This document shows, in pieces, positions 17,741-27,735 of a DNA stretch of 64,000 nt (positions are counted from its first letter, which is position 1; every line of letters starts with the position of its first letter). Both the position numbers and the translations under genes were made by a program. The notes beneath the pieces were generated by a model. It had not been told where the DNA came from and did not search any database. It worked only from the letters and a program-made list of their open reading frames with translations. Origin of the DNA: Bacteroidales bacterium UBA3289 (GTDB lineage: Bacteria; Bacteroidota; Bacteroidia; Bacteroidales; UBA932); assembly GCA_002361625.1 (NCBI GenBank), contig DETL01000034.1, positions 204,696-268,695 on the forward strand. The letters are read 5' to 3'.

Positions 17741-20614
17741 ATGCGCGCATATCTTTTCCCGCTCGCCGGCCTGATGCTGGCGACCGTTTGTTGTACCACC
17801 GTGAAAACGCCTGTGGACCTGGCGGACCCCTTCGTAGGGACCGGTTTCCATGGGCATACCTATCCCGGAGCGACCGCCCCGCAGGGGATGGTCCAGTTGA
17901 GCCCGGACACCCGGGACCGGACCTGGGACGGGAGCAGCGGCTACCATGAAAGCGACAAGACCATCCTGGGCTTTTCCCATACGCACCTCTCCGGTACCGG
18001 CTGTGCGGACCTCGGAGATTTCCTGTTCACGCCCGCCCTGGGCGAGGTCGCGACGAAGGATGGCGCCTACGCCGTGGATCCGATCCCTTTCACCCATGCC
18101 GATGAAATGGCCTCCCCGGGCTACTACCGTGTCCGTTTCCCGGATCCGGGCATCACGGCGGAACTCACGGCCACTCCGCATACCGGTGTGCATCGTTACA
18201 CGTTCACCGGGAAAGGGGAGCGGCACATCCTCATCGATCTGAAGCACAATATCGGGGAAACCCATCCCCGGGAGATGGTCTTCCAGACCGTGGGCGACAC
18301 CCTCGTGCAGGGCAGTCGCATCGTGGACGGCTGGACGCTGGGCCGCCACATCTGTTTCTCCGCCGCCTTCTCCGTCCCTTTCACGGCCTGCGACACGAAA
18401 GGCGCCGACCGCTGGCTTCTGACCTTCCCTGCTGAAACCGAGGAACTTACCGTGAAGGTAGGTATCTCTCCTGTCGATATGGCCGGTGCGGAGAACAACC
18501 GCCTTGCGGAGGCCGCGCCCTACGGCTTCGACGAGATCCGGGCGGCGACGCGTTTCGAATGGGCCCGGAAACTGGGCGCGATCGCGGTCGAAGGCGGCAC
18601 CCTGGAACAGCGGAAAACCTTCTATTCCGCCCTCTACCATACGATGGTGACGCCGGATCTCCAGTCCGACGTGGACGGCCGCTACCGCAACCATGCCAAG
18701 GACGTTGTCCGGGTTCCGGAAGGCCGGAAGTATTATTCCACGCTTTCCCTGTGGGACACCTTCCGCAGCTGGAATCCGCTCCAGATGCTCCTCAGCCCCG
18801 ACCTGGTGGAGGATATGGTCTTCAGCCTCCTGGACATGTACGACTGTGACGGACGGCTGCCCATGTGGCCGCTCGGCCAGGCCGACACCTACTGCATGAT
18901 CGGCTACCATGCCGTCCCGGTCATCGCCGACGCCTGGCTGCGCGGGATCCGCACCTTCGACGGCGAGAAGGCCCTCGCCGCGATGATCGCCTCTTCCAAC
19001 CTGGATCCGGCTTCCTCCGCCTACAACCAGTATGGCTATGCCCCCTGCGACGGCGTCATCGAATCCGTCTCCAAGACCCTCGAGTTCGCCTACGACGACT
19101 GGTGCATCGCCCGGATGGCCGAATCGCTGGGCCATCAGGATATTGCGGCGGAGTACGACGCCCGTTCCCTCCGCTATCGGAACCTCTTCGACACGGCGAC
19201 GGGCTTTATCCGCGGCCGGCAGACGGACGGCAACTGGCGCGCTCCGTTCCGCCCGCTGAGCTCCTCGCGCGACTTCACCGAGGCCATCCCTTGGCAGAGC
19301 CGTTTCTTCGCCCCGCATGATTTCGCCGGCTTCACGGCCCTCATGGGCGGAGCCGAGCCCACGCACGCCGCCCTGGATTCCCTCTTCACGTACGATGAAC
19401 GGGATCCGGAGATGGACATTTCCGACATCACCGGCTTCATGGGTCAGTATGCCCATGGCAACGAACCCAGCCACGCCAGTGCCTGGATGTACAACTGGCT
19501 CGGCGATCCCGCCCGTTCGCAAAAGGTGGTCCGGGACCTCCTGGAGACCATGTATGCCCCGACGCCGGAAGGCATCTGCGGCAACGAGGACTGCGGCCAG
19601 ATGAGTGCCTGGTATGTCCTCTCCGCCCTGGGCATCTATCCCGTCTGCCCGGGCTCCGGGGAATTCGTCTTTGCCGCTCCGCTCTTCCCGAAAACGACCG
19701 TCACGCTGGGGAACGGAAAGATCCTCACGATCCTGGCCGACCATCCGGAACATCCTTATATCAAGGATATTACCTTCAATGGAAAATCCATTGACAGGCA
19801 GTATATCACCTACGAGGAACTCATGCAGGGCGGGGAACTATCCTTCACCCTTTCCGCGACGCCGGACCATGGCCGCGACGCCCTTCCGGCTCCTTATTCC
19901 CTGACCGACGGTTCCGTCGTTTCCACGCCGGCCCTCATCGGCAATCCGCGCTTCTACAAGGAAATCCTGCCGGTTACGTTGACCTGCCGGACGGAAGGTG
20001 CGACCATCCGCTACACCCTGGACGGCACGGAGCCTACGGAAGCATCGGCCCTGTATGAACGTCCTTTCAACCTTGAGAACAAGGACTGCATCCTTTCCGC
20101 GAAAGCATTCAGGGAGGGTCTGGAGCCCAGCGGTACTTTCCGGGTCCATGTCTTCCCGATCGTGTACCGGGAGGCCCGGACGGTCCGGAATCCGCAGGCA
20201 GGTTGCGCCTACACTTACCATTTGGGCACTTTTACCTGCACGGCCGATGTCCTGGCTTCGCCCATCGTGAGCCGCGGGACGATGCCGCAGCCTTCCATCG
20301 AAGGAGCCCCGGACGAGGACCACTTCGGCTATGTATTCACCGGCCTCATCGACGTTCCGTCCGACGGTCTCTGGGAGTTCGCCCTGGCGAGTGACGACGG
20401 GGCGGTCTTGTACATCGACGGTGAAAAGGTCGTGGACAACGACGGTTCCCATTCCGCCTTCCTCGCTACGGGCCTGATCCCGCTCCGCAAGGGCCTGCAC
20501 GCCTTCCAGCTCCCGTACCTGGAGGATTACGAAGGCCAGTCCCTCCGCTGGGGCTGGAAAGCTCCGGGTGAGGCTCAGTTCACCCCCATTCCTGAAACAG
20601 CCATTTGTCATTGA
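17741..20614 (+). CDS. Secreted GH92 alpha-mannosidase with chitobiase-C-like and PA14-like C-terminus
   Basis: 957 residues from the ATG at 17741 (an in-frame TTG 6 bases earlier is less likely). The N-terminus is a lipoprotein-type signal (LAGLMLATVCC). GH92 hallmarks are FVGTGFHGHTYPGATAPQGM, GFSHTHLSGTG, YAHGNEPSHA and CGNEDCGQMSAWYVLSALGIY; the acidic residues in HGNEP and GNEDCGQ belong to the calcium-dependent active site. Residues ~745-790 (TIRYTLDGTEPTEASALYE) match a chitobiase-type beta-sandwich, and residues ~860-957 a PA14-like domain (VPSDGLWEFALASDDGAVLY). GH92 enzymes remove alpha-linked mannose. It opens a run of five same-strand genes; the next starts 2 bases after its stop. 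Confidence 0.92.
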   Translation: MRAYLFPLAGLMLATVCCTTVKTPVDLADPFVGTGFHGHTYPGATAPQGMVQLSPDTRDRTWDGSSGYHESDKTILGFSHTHLSGTGCADLGDFLFTPALGEVATKDGAYAVDPIPFTHADEMASPGYYRVRFPDPGITAELTATPHTGVHRYTFTGKGERHILIDLKHNIGETHPREMVFQTVGDTLVQGSRIVDGWTLGRHICFSAAFSVPFTACDTKGADRWLLTFPAETEELTVKVGISPVDMAGAENNRLAEAAPYGFDEIRAATRFEWARKLGAIAVEGGTLEQRKTFYSALYHTMVTPDLQSDVDGRYRNHAKDVVRVPEGRKYYSTLSLWDTFRSWNPLQMLLSPDLVEDMVFSLLDMYDCDGRLPMWPLGQADTYCMIGYHAVPVIADAWLRGIRTFDGEKALAAMIASSNLDPASSAYNQYGYAPCDGVIESVSKTLEFAYDDWCIARMAESLGHQDIAAEYDARSLRYRNLFDTATGFIRGRQTDGNWRAPFRPLSSSRDFTEAIPWQSRFFAPHDFAGFTALMGGAEPTHAALDSLFTYDERDPEMDISDITGFMGQYAHGNEPSHASAWMYNWLGDPARSQKVVRDLLETMYAPTPEGICGNEDCGQMSAWYVLSALGIYPVCPGSGEFVFAAPLFPKTTVTLGNGKILTILADHPEHPYIKDITFNGKSIDRQYITYEELMQGGELSFTLSATPDHGRDALPAPYSLTDGSVVSTPALIGNPRFYKEILPVTLTCRTEGATIRYTLDGTEPTEASALYERPFNLENKDCILSAKAFREGLEPSGTFRVHVFPIVYREARTVRNPQAGCAYTYHLGTFTCTADVLASPIVSRGTMPQPSIEGAPDEDHFGYVFTGLIDVPSDGLWEFALASDDGAVLYIDGEKVVDNDGSHSAFLATGLIPLRKGLHAFQLPYLEDYEGQSLRWGWKAPGEAQFTPIPETAICH

Positions 20615-20616
20615 AT

Positions 20617-22551
20617 ATGAAACGCTTCCTGATTATTGCCGCCCTGCTTTTCCCGCTGGCGCTCAGCGCCCAGCAGCGGCCGGTCCTGCTTCATTCCCAC
20701 AACGATTACAACCGGACGGTTCCCTTCTGGGAGGCCTATTCGCAGCACTGCGGCTCCATCGAGGCCGATGTCTTCCTGCATGACGGCGAGATCCTCGTCG
20801 CGCACAACCAGGAGGACCTGTCGCCTTCCCGCAGTCTGAAGGAGATGTATATCCAGCCCATCGTCCGCTACTTCCGCGAGAACGGCGGCCGGATGTGGGA
20901 GGAGAGTGACGAGAAGCTGATGCTCCTCGTGGACCTCAAGAGCATCGACGCCCTTCCGGGGGTGATCGAGCTGGTACAGGCCTATCCGGATGTCTTCGAC
21001 AGCGAGAACGGCGTGAAGGTCGTGATTTCCGGCGACCGGCCGGACCCGGAGCACTATGCCGACTATCCCTCCTGCATCTGGTTCGACGGGGAGATCGGCC
21101 CGGACCGCCAGGTCCATTATACCGGCGCGCAACTCGATAAGATCGCGATGATCAGCGGCTGCTTCAAGGACTTCGCCCGCAAGTGGAACGGCAAGGGCCG
21201 GATGATCGACCCGGAACTGGACGCCGTGAAAGAGGCCATCGCCGCGGTCCATGCCGCCGGGAAGCCCATCCGCTTCTGGGAGACGCCGGAAGGCACCACC
21301 TCCTATTTCACCCTGTGGAAACTGGGGGTCGATGTCATCAACACCGACAAGCCCGCCGTCGCGAACCTTTTCTTTGACGACTGGGGCAACAAGAACTTCA
21401 TCCTGGGCCGCCACGAGGTGGAGGCGGGCGTCACCGGCACCAAGAAGCTGGATGCCGCCACGCGGGACTTCTCCGGCTTCCAGAACGAGAAGCTGCAGCT
21501 TACCCGCCGCATCCCCACCTACACGCCTACCTATCGGAACGACGGCTCCAACAAGAAGATCAAGAATGTGATCTTCCTCATCGGCGACGGCATGGGCCTG
21601 AACCAGATCACGGCCGGTGCCTACGCCAACCACCGCGACCTCAGCCTCCTCAAGATGAAGAGCATCGGCATCCAGTTCTACAACCCGCAGGATGACTTCA
21701 TCGGGGATTCCGCTTCGGGCGGCAGCGCCCTGGCGACCGGCGACCTGTCCTGGACCCGCCACATTGCCTCCAACCACGACGGCTCGGTGGAGTATTCCCC
21801 GCTTACGGACTATTTCAAGGCCCTCGGGAAGGCGACGGGCGTGGTTTCCCTCGGGGACATCGCCGATGCGACGCCGGCCGTCTTCTACGGCCATACCTCC
21901 GAGCGGGACAGCACGGAACGCATCACCCGCTACTGGCTTACCAGCGACGTGGACCTCATCTGCGGGAGCGGCGCCGACAACATGGAAGGACGCCGGGCCG
22001 ACGGCATCGACCTCCTCGCCGGGGTGAAGGCCAATGGCTACACCTACACGAAGGACGCCCTGGCCGTGGACAAGACCCCCGGGAAGGTGATCTGCCTGGA
22101 CAACCGGATGGGCGCTTATGCAACCGAGGAAACGCTTGATTTCCTGGCGAATATTACCAAGGCCTCCATTGCCAAGCTGGCGAAAGAATCCAAGAAGGGC
22201 TTCTTCCTCATGGTGGAGGGGGCGAAGATCGATTATGCCGGCCACTCCGACTGCTTCCCGGCCTCGGTGATCGAACAGCTGGGCTTCGACCTCGCCGTGG
22301 CGGAGGCCCTGAAGTTTGCCGATTCCAACGGGGAAACCCTCGTGGTGGTGACGGCCGACCATGAGACCGGCGGCCTTACGCTCCTGGACGGTGACCTGGA
22401 AAGCGGCCATATCCTGGCTGTCTATAACTCCGACGACCATACGCCCACGGTTGTCCCCGTGTTTGCCTATGGTCCTGGTTCCCATGCCTTTATGGGTACG
22501 TATATGAACGTGGAGATTCCCCGTACCATCAAAAAGCTTGTCCGCAAATGA
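20617..22551 (+). CDS. Fusion of PLC/GDPD-like domain with alkaline phosphatase, secreted
   Basis: 644 residues with a signal peptide (FLIIAALLFPLALSAQ). Residues ~20-290 look like a phosphatidylinositol-PLC/glycerophosphodiester phosphodiesterase barrel: LLHSHNDYNRTVPFWEAYSQ, GSIEADVFLHDGEILVAHN and LLVDLKS. From about residue 315 follows an alkaline phosphatase: IFLIGDGMGLNQ (metal ligand), GDSASGGSALATG (serine nucleophile region), VEGAKIDYAGH and TADHETGG. The pair could cut a phosphodiester and then remove the remaining phosphate in the periplasm; the coupling is inference. Neighbours overlap or nearly touch (2 bases after GH92; ATGA overlap with the next gene). Confidence 0.85.
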   Translation: MKRFLIIAALLFPLALSAQQRPVLLHSHNDYNRTVPFWEAYSQHCGSIEADVFLHDGEILVAHNQEDLSPSRSLKEMYIQPIVRYFRENGGRMWEESDEKLMLLVDLKSIDALPGVIELVQAYPDVFDSENGVKVVISGDRPDPEHYADYPSCIWFDGEIGPDRQVHYTGAQLDKIAMISGCFKDFARKWNGKGRMIDPELDAVKEAIAAVHAAGKPIRFWETPEGTTSYFTLWKLGVDVINTDKPAVANLFFDDWGNKNFILGRHEVEAGVTGTKKLDAATRDFSGFQNEKLQLTRRIPTYTPTYRNDGSNKKIKNVIFLIGDGMGLNQITAGAYANHRDLSLLKMKSIGIQFYNPQDDFIGDSASGGSALATGDLSWTRHIASNHDGSVEYSPLTDYFKALGKATGVVSLGDIADATPAVFYGHTSERDSTERITRYWLTSDVDLICGSGADNMEGRRADGIDLLAGVKANGYTYTKDALAVDKTPGKVICLDNRMGAYATEETLDFLANITKASIAKLAKESKKGFFLMVEGAKIDYAGHSDCFPASVIEQLGFDLAVAEALKFADSNGETLVVVTADHETGGLTLLDGDLESGHILAVYNSDDHTPTVVPVFAYGPGSHAFMGTYMNVEIPRTIKKLVRK

Positions 22552-24146
22552 AACGACTGACCCTTGCCCTGCTGCTGCTTGCCGCCGTTCCCGCCCTGGC
22601 CCAGGACCTTCGGAGCGGCCCCTATGAGCTCCCTTACAAGAACACCTATGTGAAGAACATCTTCGTCTCGGAGAATCCGTACCGGACCATGAAGCCGGAG
22701 ACGGTGCAGCCGAAGACCTTCGCGCAGGCGCAGAAGATCCTGCCGGCCCCCTTCTGGGAGGGCCATGAGAAGGAGGTGGAGATGTACTGGCACGCCTGGA
22801 AGATTGCCGTCGGGAACATCCGGCAGCCGCAGGAAGGCTCCGGTTTCGTGTCCCCGTACCTGGATGTGGCGTACAACGGCAACATCTTCATGTGGGACGA
22901 TTCCTTCATGATGCTTTTCGCCCGCTATGGCTACCGGTTCTTCCCGTTCCAGCGCACCCTGGACAACTTCTATGCGAAGCAGCACCAGGACGGCTTCATC
23001 TGCCGCGAAATCCGGGCCGATGGCTCCGACTGCTTCGAGCGGTACGATCCCGTGAGCACGGGTCCGAACCTTCTTCCCTGGGCGGAACTGCTGTATTACA
23101 GGCAGTTCGGCGACATCGACCGGCTCCATCGCGTGTTCCCGGCCCTCGTGGCCTATGCGCAGTGGTGGAAGCTCAACCGCACCTGGCAGGACGGTTCCTA
23201 CTGGTCCAGCGGGTGGGGAACCGGCATGGACAACCTGCCCCGCGTCCCGGAAGGATACAACCAGATCTATTCCAACGGCCACATGTCCTGGCTGGACACG
23301 AACCTGCAGCAGTACCTCGTGAACGACTGCCTGATGCAGATCGGCTTCTACACCGAGCGCTGGCAGGAGATCGAGGAGATGGAGGATGAGATGAAGTTCC
23401 TCAAGTCCTATGTCAATGACCGGATGTGGGATGAGGAAACGGGCTTCCTCTACGACGTCTTTGCCGACGGTTCCCGTTCCTCCACCAAGGGTATCTGTGC
23501 TTTCTGGGCCCTCCAGACCGATGTCCTGGACAAGGACCGGCTGGACCGGGTCGTGGCGCATCTGACTGATACGACGGAGTTTGCACGGACCCACCGGGTA
23601 CCTTCCCTCTCCGCCGACCATCGGAAATACAACCCCAAGGGCCGCTACTGGCAGGGCGGAATCTGGCCCGGCACGAACTACATGGTCATCGACGGCCTGT
23701 GGCGCAAGGGTTATCAGGATCTCTCCCGGGAGATTGCCGACAACCACTACGGGAATGTTTTCCAGGTATGGAAAGACACCGGCACCTTCTGGGAATACTA
23801 CGCTCCCGAGGCCGTAGAGCCCGGTTTCATGGCCCGCAAGGACTTCGTGGGCTGGACGGGTCTCCCGCCCATCGCGGAGTTCATCGAGTGCATCCTGGGC
23901 ATCCGTTCCGACTTCTCCGAAGGCCGCATCGTCTGGGATCTCCGCCAGACCGAAGCCCATGGCATCGAGCGCTATCCCTTCGGCCCCGAAGGCGTCGTGG
24001 ACCTGAAGGCCGCCGCCCGGAAATCGGCCTCCGACAAGCCCGTAGTCACGGTCAAGACGAACGTCCCCTTCGACATCACCATCCTCTGGGGCGACAACCA
24101 GTCCGCCTCGGTCCATGTGGAAAAATCCGGCCGCCTGTCATTCTGA
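22548..24146 (+). CDS. Secreted GH63-like (alpha/alpha)6-barrel glycosidase
   Basis: 532 residues with a signal peptide ([15 protein letters not shown]). The body resembles the clan GH-G barrel of GH63/GH37 enzymes and mannosylglycerate-hydrolase-like proteins: [20 protein letters not shown] (catalytic acid region), [46 protein letters not shown] and [17 protein letters not shown]. It probably hydrolyses an alpha-glucoside or alpha-mannoside exported from the cell or released by neighbouring GH92; the exact substrate is open. It overlaps the upstream phosphatase gene by 4 bases, so the two are translated together. Confidence 0.8.
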   Translation: MKRLTLALLLLAAVPALAQDLRSGPYELPYKNTYVKNIFVSENPYRTMKPETVQPKTFAQAQKILPAPFWEGHEKEVEMYWHAWKIAVGNIRQPQEGSGFVSPYLDVAYNGNIFMWDDSFMMLFARYGYRFFPFQRTLDNFYAKQHQDGFICREIRADGSDCFERYDPVSTGPNLLPWAELLYYRQFGDIDRLHRVFPALVAYAQWWKLNRTWQDGSYWSSGWGTGMDNLPRVPEGYNQIYSNGHMSWLDTNLQQYLVNDCLMQIGFYTERWQEIEEMEDEMKFLKSYVNDRMWDEETGFLYDVFADGSRSSTKGICAFWALQTDVLDKDRLDRVVAHLTDTTEFARTHRVPSLSADHRKYNPKGRYWQGGIWPGTNYMVIDGLWRKGYQDLSREIADNHYGNVFQVWKDTGTFWEYYAPEAVEPGFMARKDFVGWTGLPPIAEFIECILGIRSDFSEGRIVWDLRQTEAHGIERYPFGPEGVVDLKAAARKSASDKPVVTVKTNVPFDITILWGDNQSASVHVEKSGRLSF

Positions 24147-24163
24147 GCGAAGCAAAAGAATCT
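24137..24163. repeat. Piece of a dispersed repeat (TCATTCTGAGCGAAGC type)
   Basis: The sequence TCATTCTGAGCGAAGC followed by AAAAGAATCT spans the stop of the GH63-like gene. Sequences of this kind (translated as HSERSxE or ILSEAK) occur as dispersed repeats in many bacterial genomes. Only one copy is visible here, so the call rests on recall. Confidence 0.35.
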
Positions 24164-24171
24164 ATAACGAT

Positions 24172-25893
24172 ATGAAAAAATGGTTTCTGGCAGCCCTGCT
24201 GCCGCTCCTGGCTCTCTCCTGCCAGTCCAAGAAAGTGGAGACCCTTCCCGTGATGTCCTTCAACGTCCGGTACGGGACCGCCGAAGACGGCGATCACGTG
24301 TGGGACAACCGTAAGGACGCCGCTTGTGCGATGATCATGGACCAGCATCCCGCCGTGTTTGGCGTGCAGGAAGCGCTGGATTTCCAGCTGACGTACTTCC
24401 AGGAGCACTGCCCGGGGTACAAGTATGTGGGCGTCGGCCGTGAGGACGGTATCCACGACGGCGAGCACATGGCCGTTTTCTATGACACCCAGCGCATCGA
24501 ACTGAAGGAATGGGGCACCTACTGGCTCTCCGAAACGCCGTATAAGCCCTCCTTTGGCTGGGATGCCGCCTGCCGCCGGACCGCCACCTGGACGCTCCTG
24601 AAGGACCTGCAGACCGGCCGTCACTTCTATTTCGTCAATACGCACCTGGACCATGTGGGCAAGGAAGCCCGGAAGAACGGTCTCCTGCTCCTGGTGGACA
24701 AGATCGGGGAGATGAATCCGGAGGGATATCCGATGATCCTCACCGGCGACATGAACGTGTATCCGGACGATCCGTGCCTGACCGAGCTCCGGAAGCTCAT
24801 GCAGGATGCCCGCCAGACGGCTCCGGTGACGGACAACGACGTTACCTGGCATGACTGGGGCAAGGTGTCCGGCCGTCCGCCCATCGACTATGTCTTCTAT
24901 GCCGGCTTCGAGGGCTGTCAGAAGTTCGAGGCCATCCGCCAGCCGTATGCAGGTGTCGATTATGTTTCCGACCACTATCCGGTGAAGGCGACGCTTGTCT
25001 ATGGACCGGAGAAACCGGCCGTGAAGCCCGCTCCCGTGGCGGAAGCACCTAAGTATGTGGTGGATGTGGAGGCGCACCGCGGCGGTATGGGCCTGTACCC
25101 GGAGGAGACCCTTCCGGCCATGCTCAATTCCGTGAAGCTGGGCGTGAACACCCTGGAGATGGACCTTTGCGTCACGAAGGACGGCGAGGTCATCCTTTCC
25201 CACGACAAGTTCTTCCATCCCCGTTATGCCTCCCATCCGGACGGGACGCCCGTCGTTGCCGGCGAGGCTCCGACTTGGCTCTGGCAGCTCCCGTACGAGG
25301 AAATCCTGAAGTGGGACGTGGGCATGAAATACAACCCCGGCTGGCCGGAGAAGCATTGCATGCCGGCCGCGAAGACGCGTGCCGCCGATGTGATCGCCGC
25401 CGTGGAGGCCTGGACGAAGGAGAATGGGCATTATCCCATGCACTACGACATCGAGATCAAGAGCGATCCGGATTACGACGGGGGAGTGGAAGGCCGTGAT
25501 TGGCCTGAATATCACGAATTTACGGATAAGTGCATGGCCGTTCTCGAATCCCTGGACCTCGGCGACCGCCTCATGATTCAGTGCTTCGACGAGCGTGCCC
25601 TCAACTACATCAACGAGAAGTATCCCGGTCACATCCTGGCCTATCTGGTCGAAGGCTACGAGAAGGACTTCGACGAATTCATGGGCAAGCTCGATTTCAC
25701 CCCGCAGTGGCTCAGCGCCCCGCACGAGAATGTGGATGCCGACCTCATCGCCAAGGCCCGCGCCCGCGGCATGAAGGTGAACACCTGGACCGTGGACGAT
25801 CCCGACGAGATGCGCCGCCTCATCGACCTGGGCGTGGACGCCATCATTTCCAACTATCCCGACCGTCTGCTCTCCGTCGTGAAGGAGTATTGA
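24172..25893 (+). CDS. Lipoprotein fusion: EEP-family phosphohydrolase plus glycerophosphodiester phosphodiesterase
   Basis: 573 residues from the ATG at 24172; the longer in-frame version begins inside a dispersed repeat and would lose the lipoprotein signal (LLPLLALSC). Residues ~20-285 are an endonuclease/exonuclease/phosphatase domain: [45 protein letters not shown] and SDHYPV, with Asp, Glu and His metal-site residues in place. Residues ~300-573 are a GDPD barrel: [38 protein letters not shown] and YDIEIKSD. Secreted EEP proteins of this type usually act on phosphodiesters or sphingolipid-like substrates rather than DNA. It is the second phosphodiesterase-containing fusion in this block. 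Confidence 0.85.
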   Translation: MKKWFLAALLPLLALSCQSKKVETLPVMSFNVRYGTAEDGDHVWDNRKDAACAMIMDQHPAVFGVQEALDFQLTYFQEHCPGYKYVGVGREDGIHDGEHMAVFYDTQRIELKEWGTYWLSETPYKPSFGWDAACRRTATWTLLKDLQTGRHFYFVNTHLDHVGKEARKNGLLLLVDKIGEMNPEGYPMILTGDMNVYPDDPCLTELRKLMQDARQTAPVTDNDVTWHDWGKVSGRPPIDYVFYAGFEGCQKFEAIRQPYAGVDYVSDHYPVKATLVYGPEKPAVKPAPVAEAPKYVVDVEAHRGGMGLYPEETLPAMLNSVKLGVNTLEMDLCVTKDGEVILSHDKFFHPRYASHPDGTPVVAGEAPTWLWQLPYEEILKWDVGMKYNPGWPEKHCMPAAKTRAADVIAAVEAWTKENGHYPMHYDIEIKSDPDYDGGVEGRDWPEYHEFTDKCMAVLESLDLGDRLMIQCFDERALNYINEKYPGHILAYLVEGYEKDFDEFMGKLDFTPQWLSAPHENVDADLIAKARARGMKVNTWTVDDPDEMRRLIDLGVDAIISNYPDRLLSVVKEY

Positions 25894-25933
25894 TGTGGCC
25901 TCATGTACGGCCTGCTTATTCAGTTAGTTATCT

Positions 25934-27439
25934 ATGAAGATGCGGCAAGGGGGGCTCCTCCTTTTATGTTTGGCTGTTGCCTGCTCCCGGCAAACGGATG
26001 ATGTGTCGCTGCCTCATCCGCCCATCACCCCGGCGTGGGCTCTGGGGCAGATCGTGTGGGAGGATGAGTTCAATACGCAGGAGTCGGCGATCCGGCTGGT
26101 CGATGGTTACTTGCAAAGGGAAATTCCGGTAAGCGGGATCATCATCGACAGTCCCTGGGCGACGAGTTACAACGACTTCCACTGGGATCCGGCGCGGTAT
26201 CCGGTGCCGCAGGAGATGCTGGATTACTTCCGCGGGAAGGATGTGCATACGCTGCTCTGGCTCACCGGGTGCATGAACCATTCGGAAAGCGATGAGGATT
26301 GTCCTGTGGTGGAAAGCAGCAATTACCAAGAGGCTGTTTCCCAGGGGTTTGTAATCAATGACGGGGAAGAAAGCCATTGGTGGAAAGGCGCGGGCGTGCA
26401 TCTGGATTTCACCAATCCGGATGCCGTGCAGTGGTGGTACGGGCAGGTGGACAAGGTGATGGCGCCCGGCGTGGACGGATTCAAGGTGGACCAGGGGGAA
26501 ATCAACTTCGGCGACAGTGTCCGGACCAGCATCGGCTTGCTATCCAACCATCAGTTCCGCCCGTATTATTACGACGCCATGTTTGATTACGTGAATGACC
26601 GTCGGCCCGGCATGGGCATGATCCTGGCCCGACCCTGGTCTTTCCAGGGCGAAGGCTGCTTCTCCCATCCGGAGAAACTGTCCGTAGGCTGGTGCGGGGA
26701 TTTCGTCGGCGACTGGAGCGGACTCAAGTTCCAGTTGGAGAACGTTTATCGTTCTGCCATGGCCGGTTACGGGGCCTGCGGTACGGAGGTGGGCGGCTTC
26801 ATGGGCGCATCGCCCTCCAAGGAACAGCTCATCCGCTATGCGCAGTTCGCCGCCATGACCGCCAGCATGATCAACGGCGGCTACAATGGCCCTTTCTCCG
26901 GGCATCTGGCCTGGTGGCATGGACCCGATGCGGAAGAAATCTACCGGCAGATCGTGAACCTGCATTACAGTCTGATTCCGTATATCTTTTCCACCCTGGT
27001 AGAGGCGCATCTCCATGGCGGAACGCTGCTGCAAAATGTTGATCTGGAGGAAGAAAGTCACCTGCTCGGCCCGGACCTCTTCACTAAGGCCATCACTTCC
27101 GAGAGCGGTGATGTGAGTTTCAGACTGCCTGCGGAAGGGGAGTGGGTGGACTGGAATACCGGAGAAACCTTCCCCGGCGGCACAACTATCCATCGGCAGT
27201 ATGGGCTGGATGAATTCCCGCTTTTCGTCCGGAAGGGCTCGGTCATCCCCTTGAAAGAAAATGGACAGTTCGTCCTTCTCATCACGCCGGGCGACAAGCC
27301 CTTGAAGGCAACATTCCACCTCCCGGCAGGGGAGGGTACGGACTACTTCGACTGCACCGTCTCCGTCCGCCCCAAGGCCCGGAAAGCGCGCGTAAAGTGC
27401 GATTCCACCCTCCCGGTCACCCTCCGGTGGAACGAGTAG
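25934..27439 (+). CDS. Short GH31-family glycosidase, lipoprotein
   Basis: 501 residues with lipoprotein signal (GLLLLCLAVACS). It carries the GH31 barrel: QIVWEDEFNTQESAIRLVDG, VSGIIIDSPWATSYNDFHWD, nucleophile segment GVDGFKVDQGE (aspartate in KVDQ), LARPWSFQGEG and GWCGDFVGDWSGLKFQLENV (acid/base region), and MTASMINGGYNGPFSGHLAW. A short distal beta-sheet follows (LPAEGEWVDWNTGETFPGGT). Most GH31 enzymes exceed 650 residues because of an N-terminal beta-sandwich, which is missing here. It likely removes alpha-linked glucose, xylose or sulfoquinovose-type residues; specificity is not readable. It is last in the 17741-27439 run. Confidence 0.85.
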   Translation: MKMRQGGLLLLCLAVACSRQTDDVSLPHPPITPAWALGQIVWEDEFNTQESAIRLVDGYLQREIPVSGIIIDSPWATSYNDFHWDPARYPVPQEMLDYFRGKDVHTLLWLTGCMNHSESDEDCPVVESSNYQEAVSQGFVINDGEESHWWKGAGVHLDFTNPDAVQWWYGQVDKVMAPGVDGFKVDQGEINFGDSVRTSIGLLSNHQFRPYYYDAMFDYVNDRRPGMGMILARPWSFQGEGCFSHPEKLSVGWCGDFVGDWSGLKFQLENVYRSAMAGYGACGTEVGGFMGASPSKEQLIRYAQFAAMTASMINGGYNGPFSGHLAWWHGPDAEEIYRQIVNLHYSLIPYIFSTLVEAHLHGGTLLQNVDLEEESHLLGPDLFTKAITSESGDVSFRLPAEGEWVDWNTGETFPGGTTIHRQYGLDEFPLFVRKGSVIPLKENGQFVLLITPGDKPLKATFHLPAGEGTDYFDCTVSVRPKARKARVKCDSTLPVTLRWNE

Positions 27440-27474
27440 ACTGAAAGCCTTTCACCGACGGTTTTTACTTTTTG

Positions 27475-27735
27475 CTATATCTCGATCAAGGGCTCTCCCA
27501 AAGCTTCTGACAATTTGGCCAGTGAAGAAAGCGTATAGTTGGGAAAGCCTTTGGTCCACCGTGTAATTTGCGTTTCGTTGCATCCGACCTTTTGGGCAAG
27601 GTCTTTCTGAGTCATCCCTTTCTGTTTGAGAAGCAGGTCAATCTTGTCAATAATCGCCCGTGACCAGTCCATCTCCCGTTTCACCGCTGGAGAAACCTTT
27701 TCCAGTTGGGCATGGAGCAACGCATTTGTTTTCAT
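27475..27735 (-). CDS. XRE-family HTH antitoxin (HigA-like)
   Basis: 86 residues. The C-terminal half is a lambda-repressor-type helix-turn-helix: LLLKQKGMTQKDLAQKVGCN and ETQITRWTKGFPNYTLSSLA. The gene overlaps the upstream gene by 4 bases (ATGA), in the toxin-first order typical of higBA. It probably neutralises the product of the upstream gene and represses the pair. Confidence 0.75.
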   Translation of the reverse strand: MKTNALLHAQLEKVSPAVKREMDWSRAIIDKIDLLLKQKGMTQKDLAQKVGCNETQITRWTKGFPNYTLSSLAKLSEALGEPLIEI

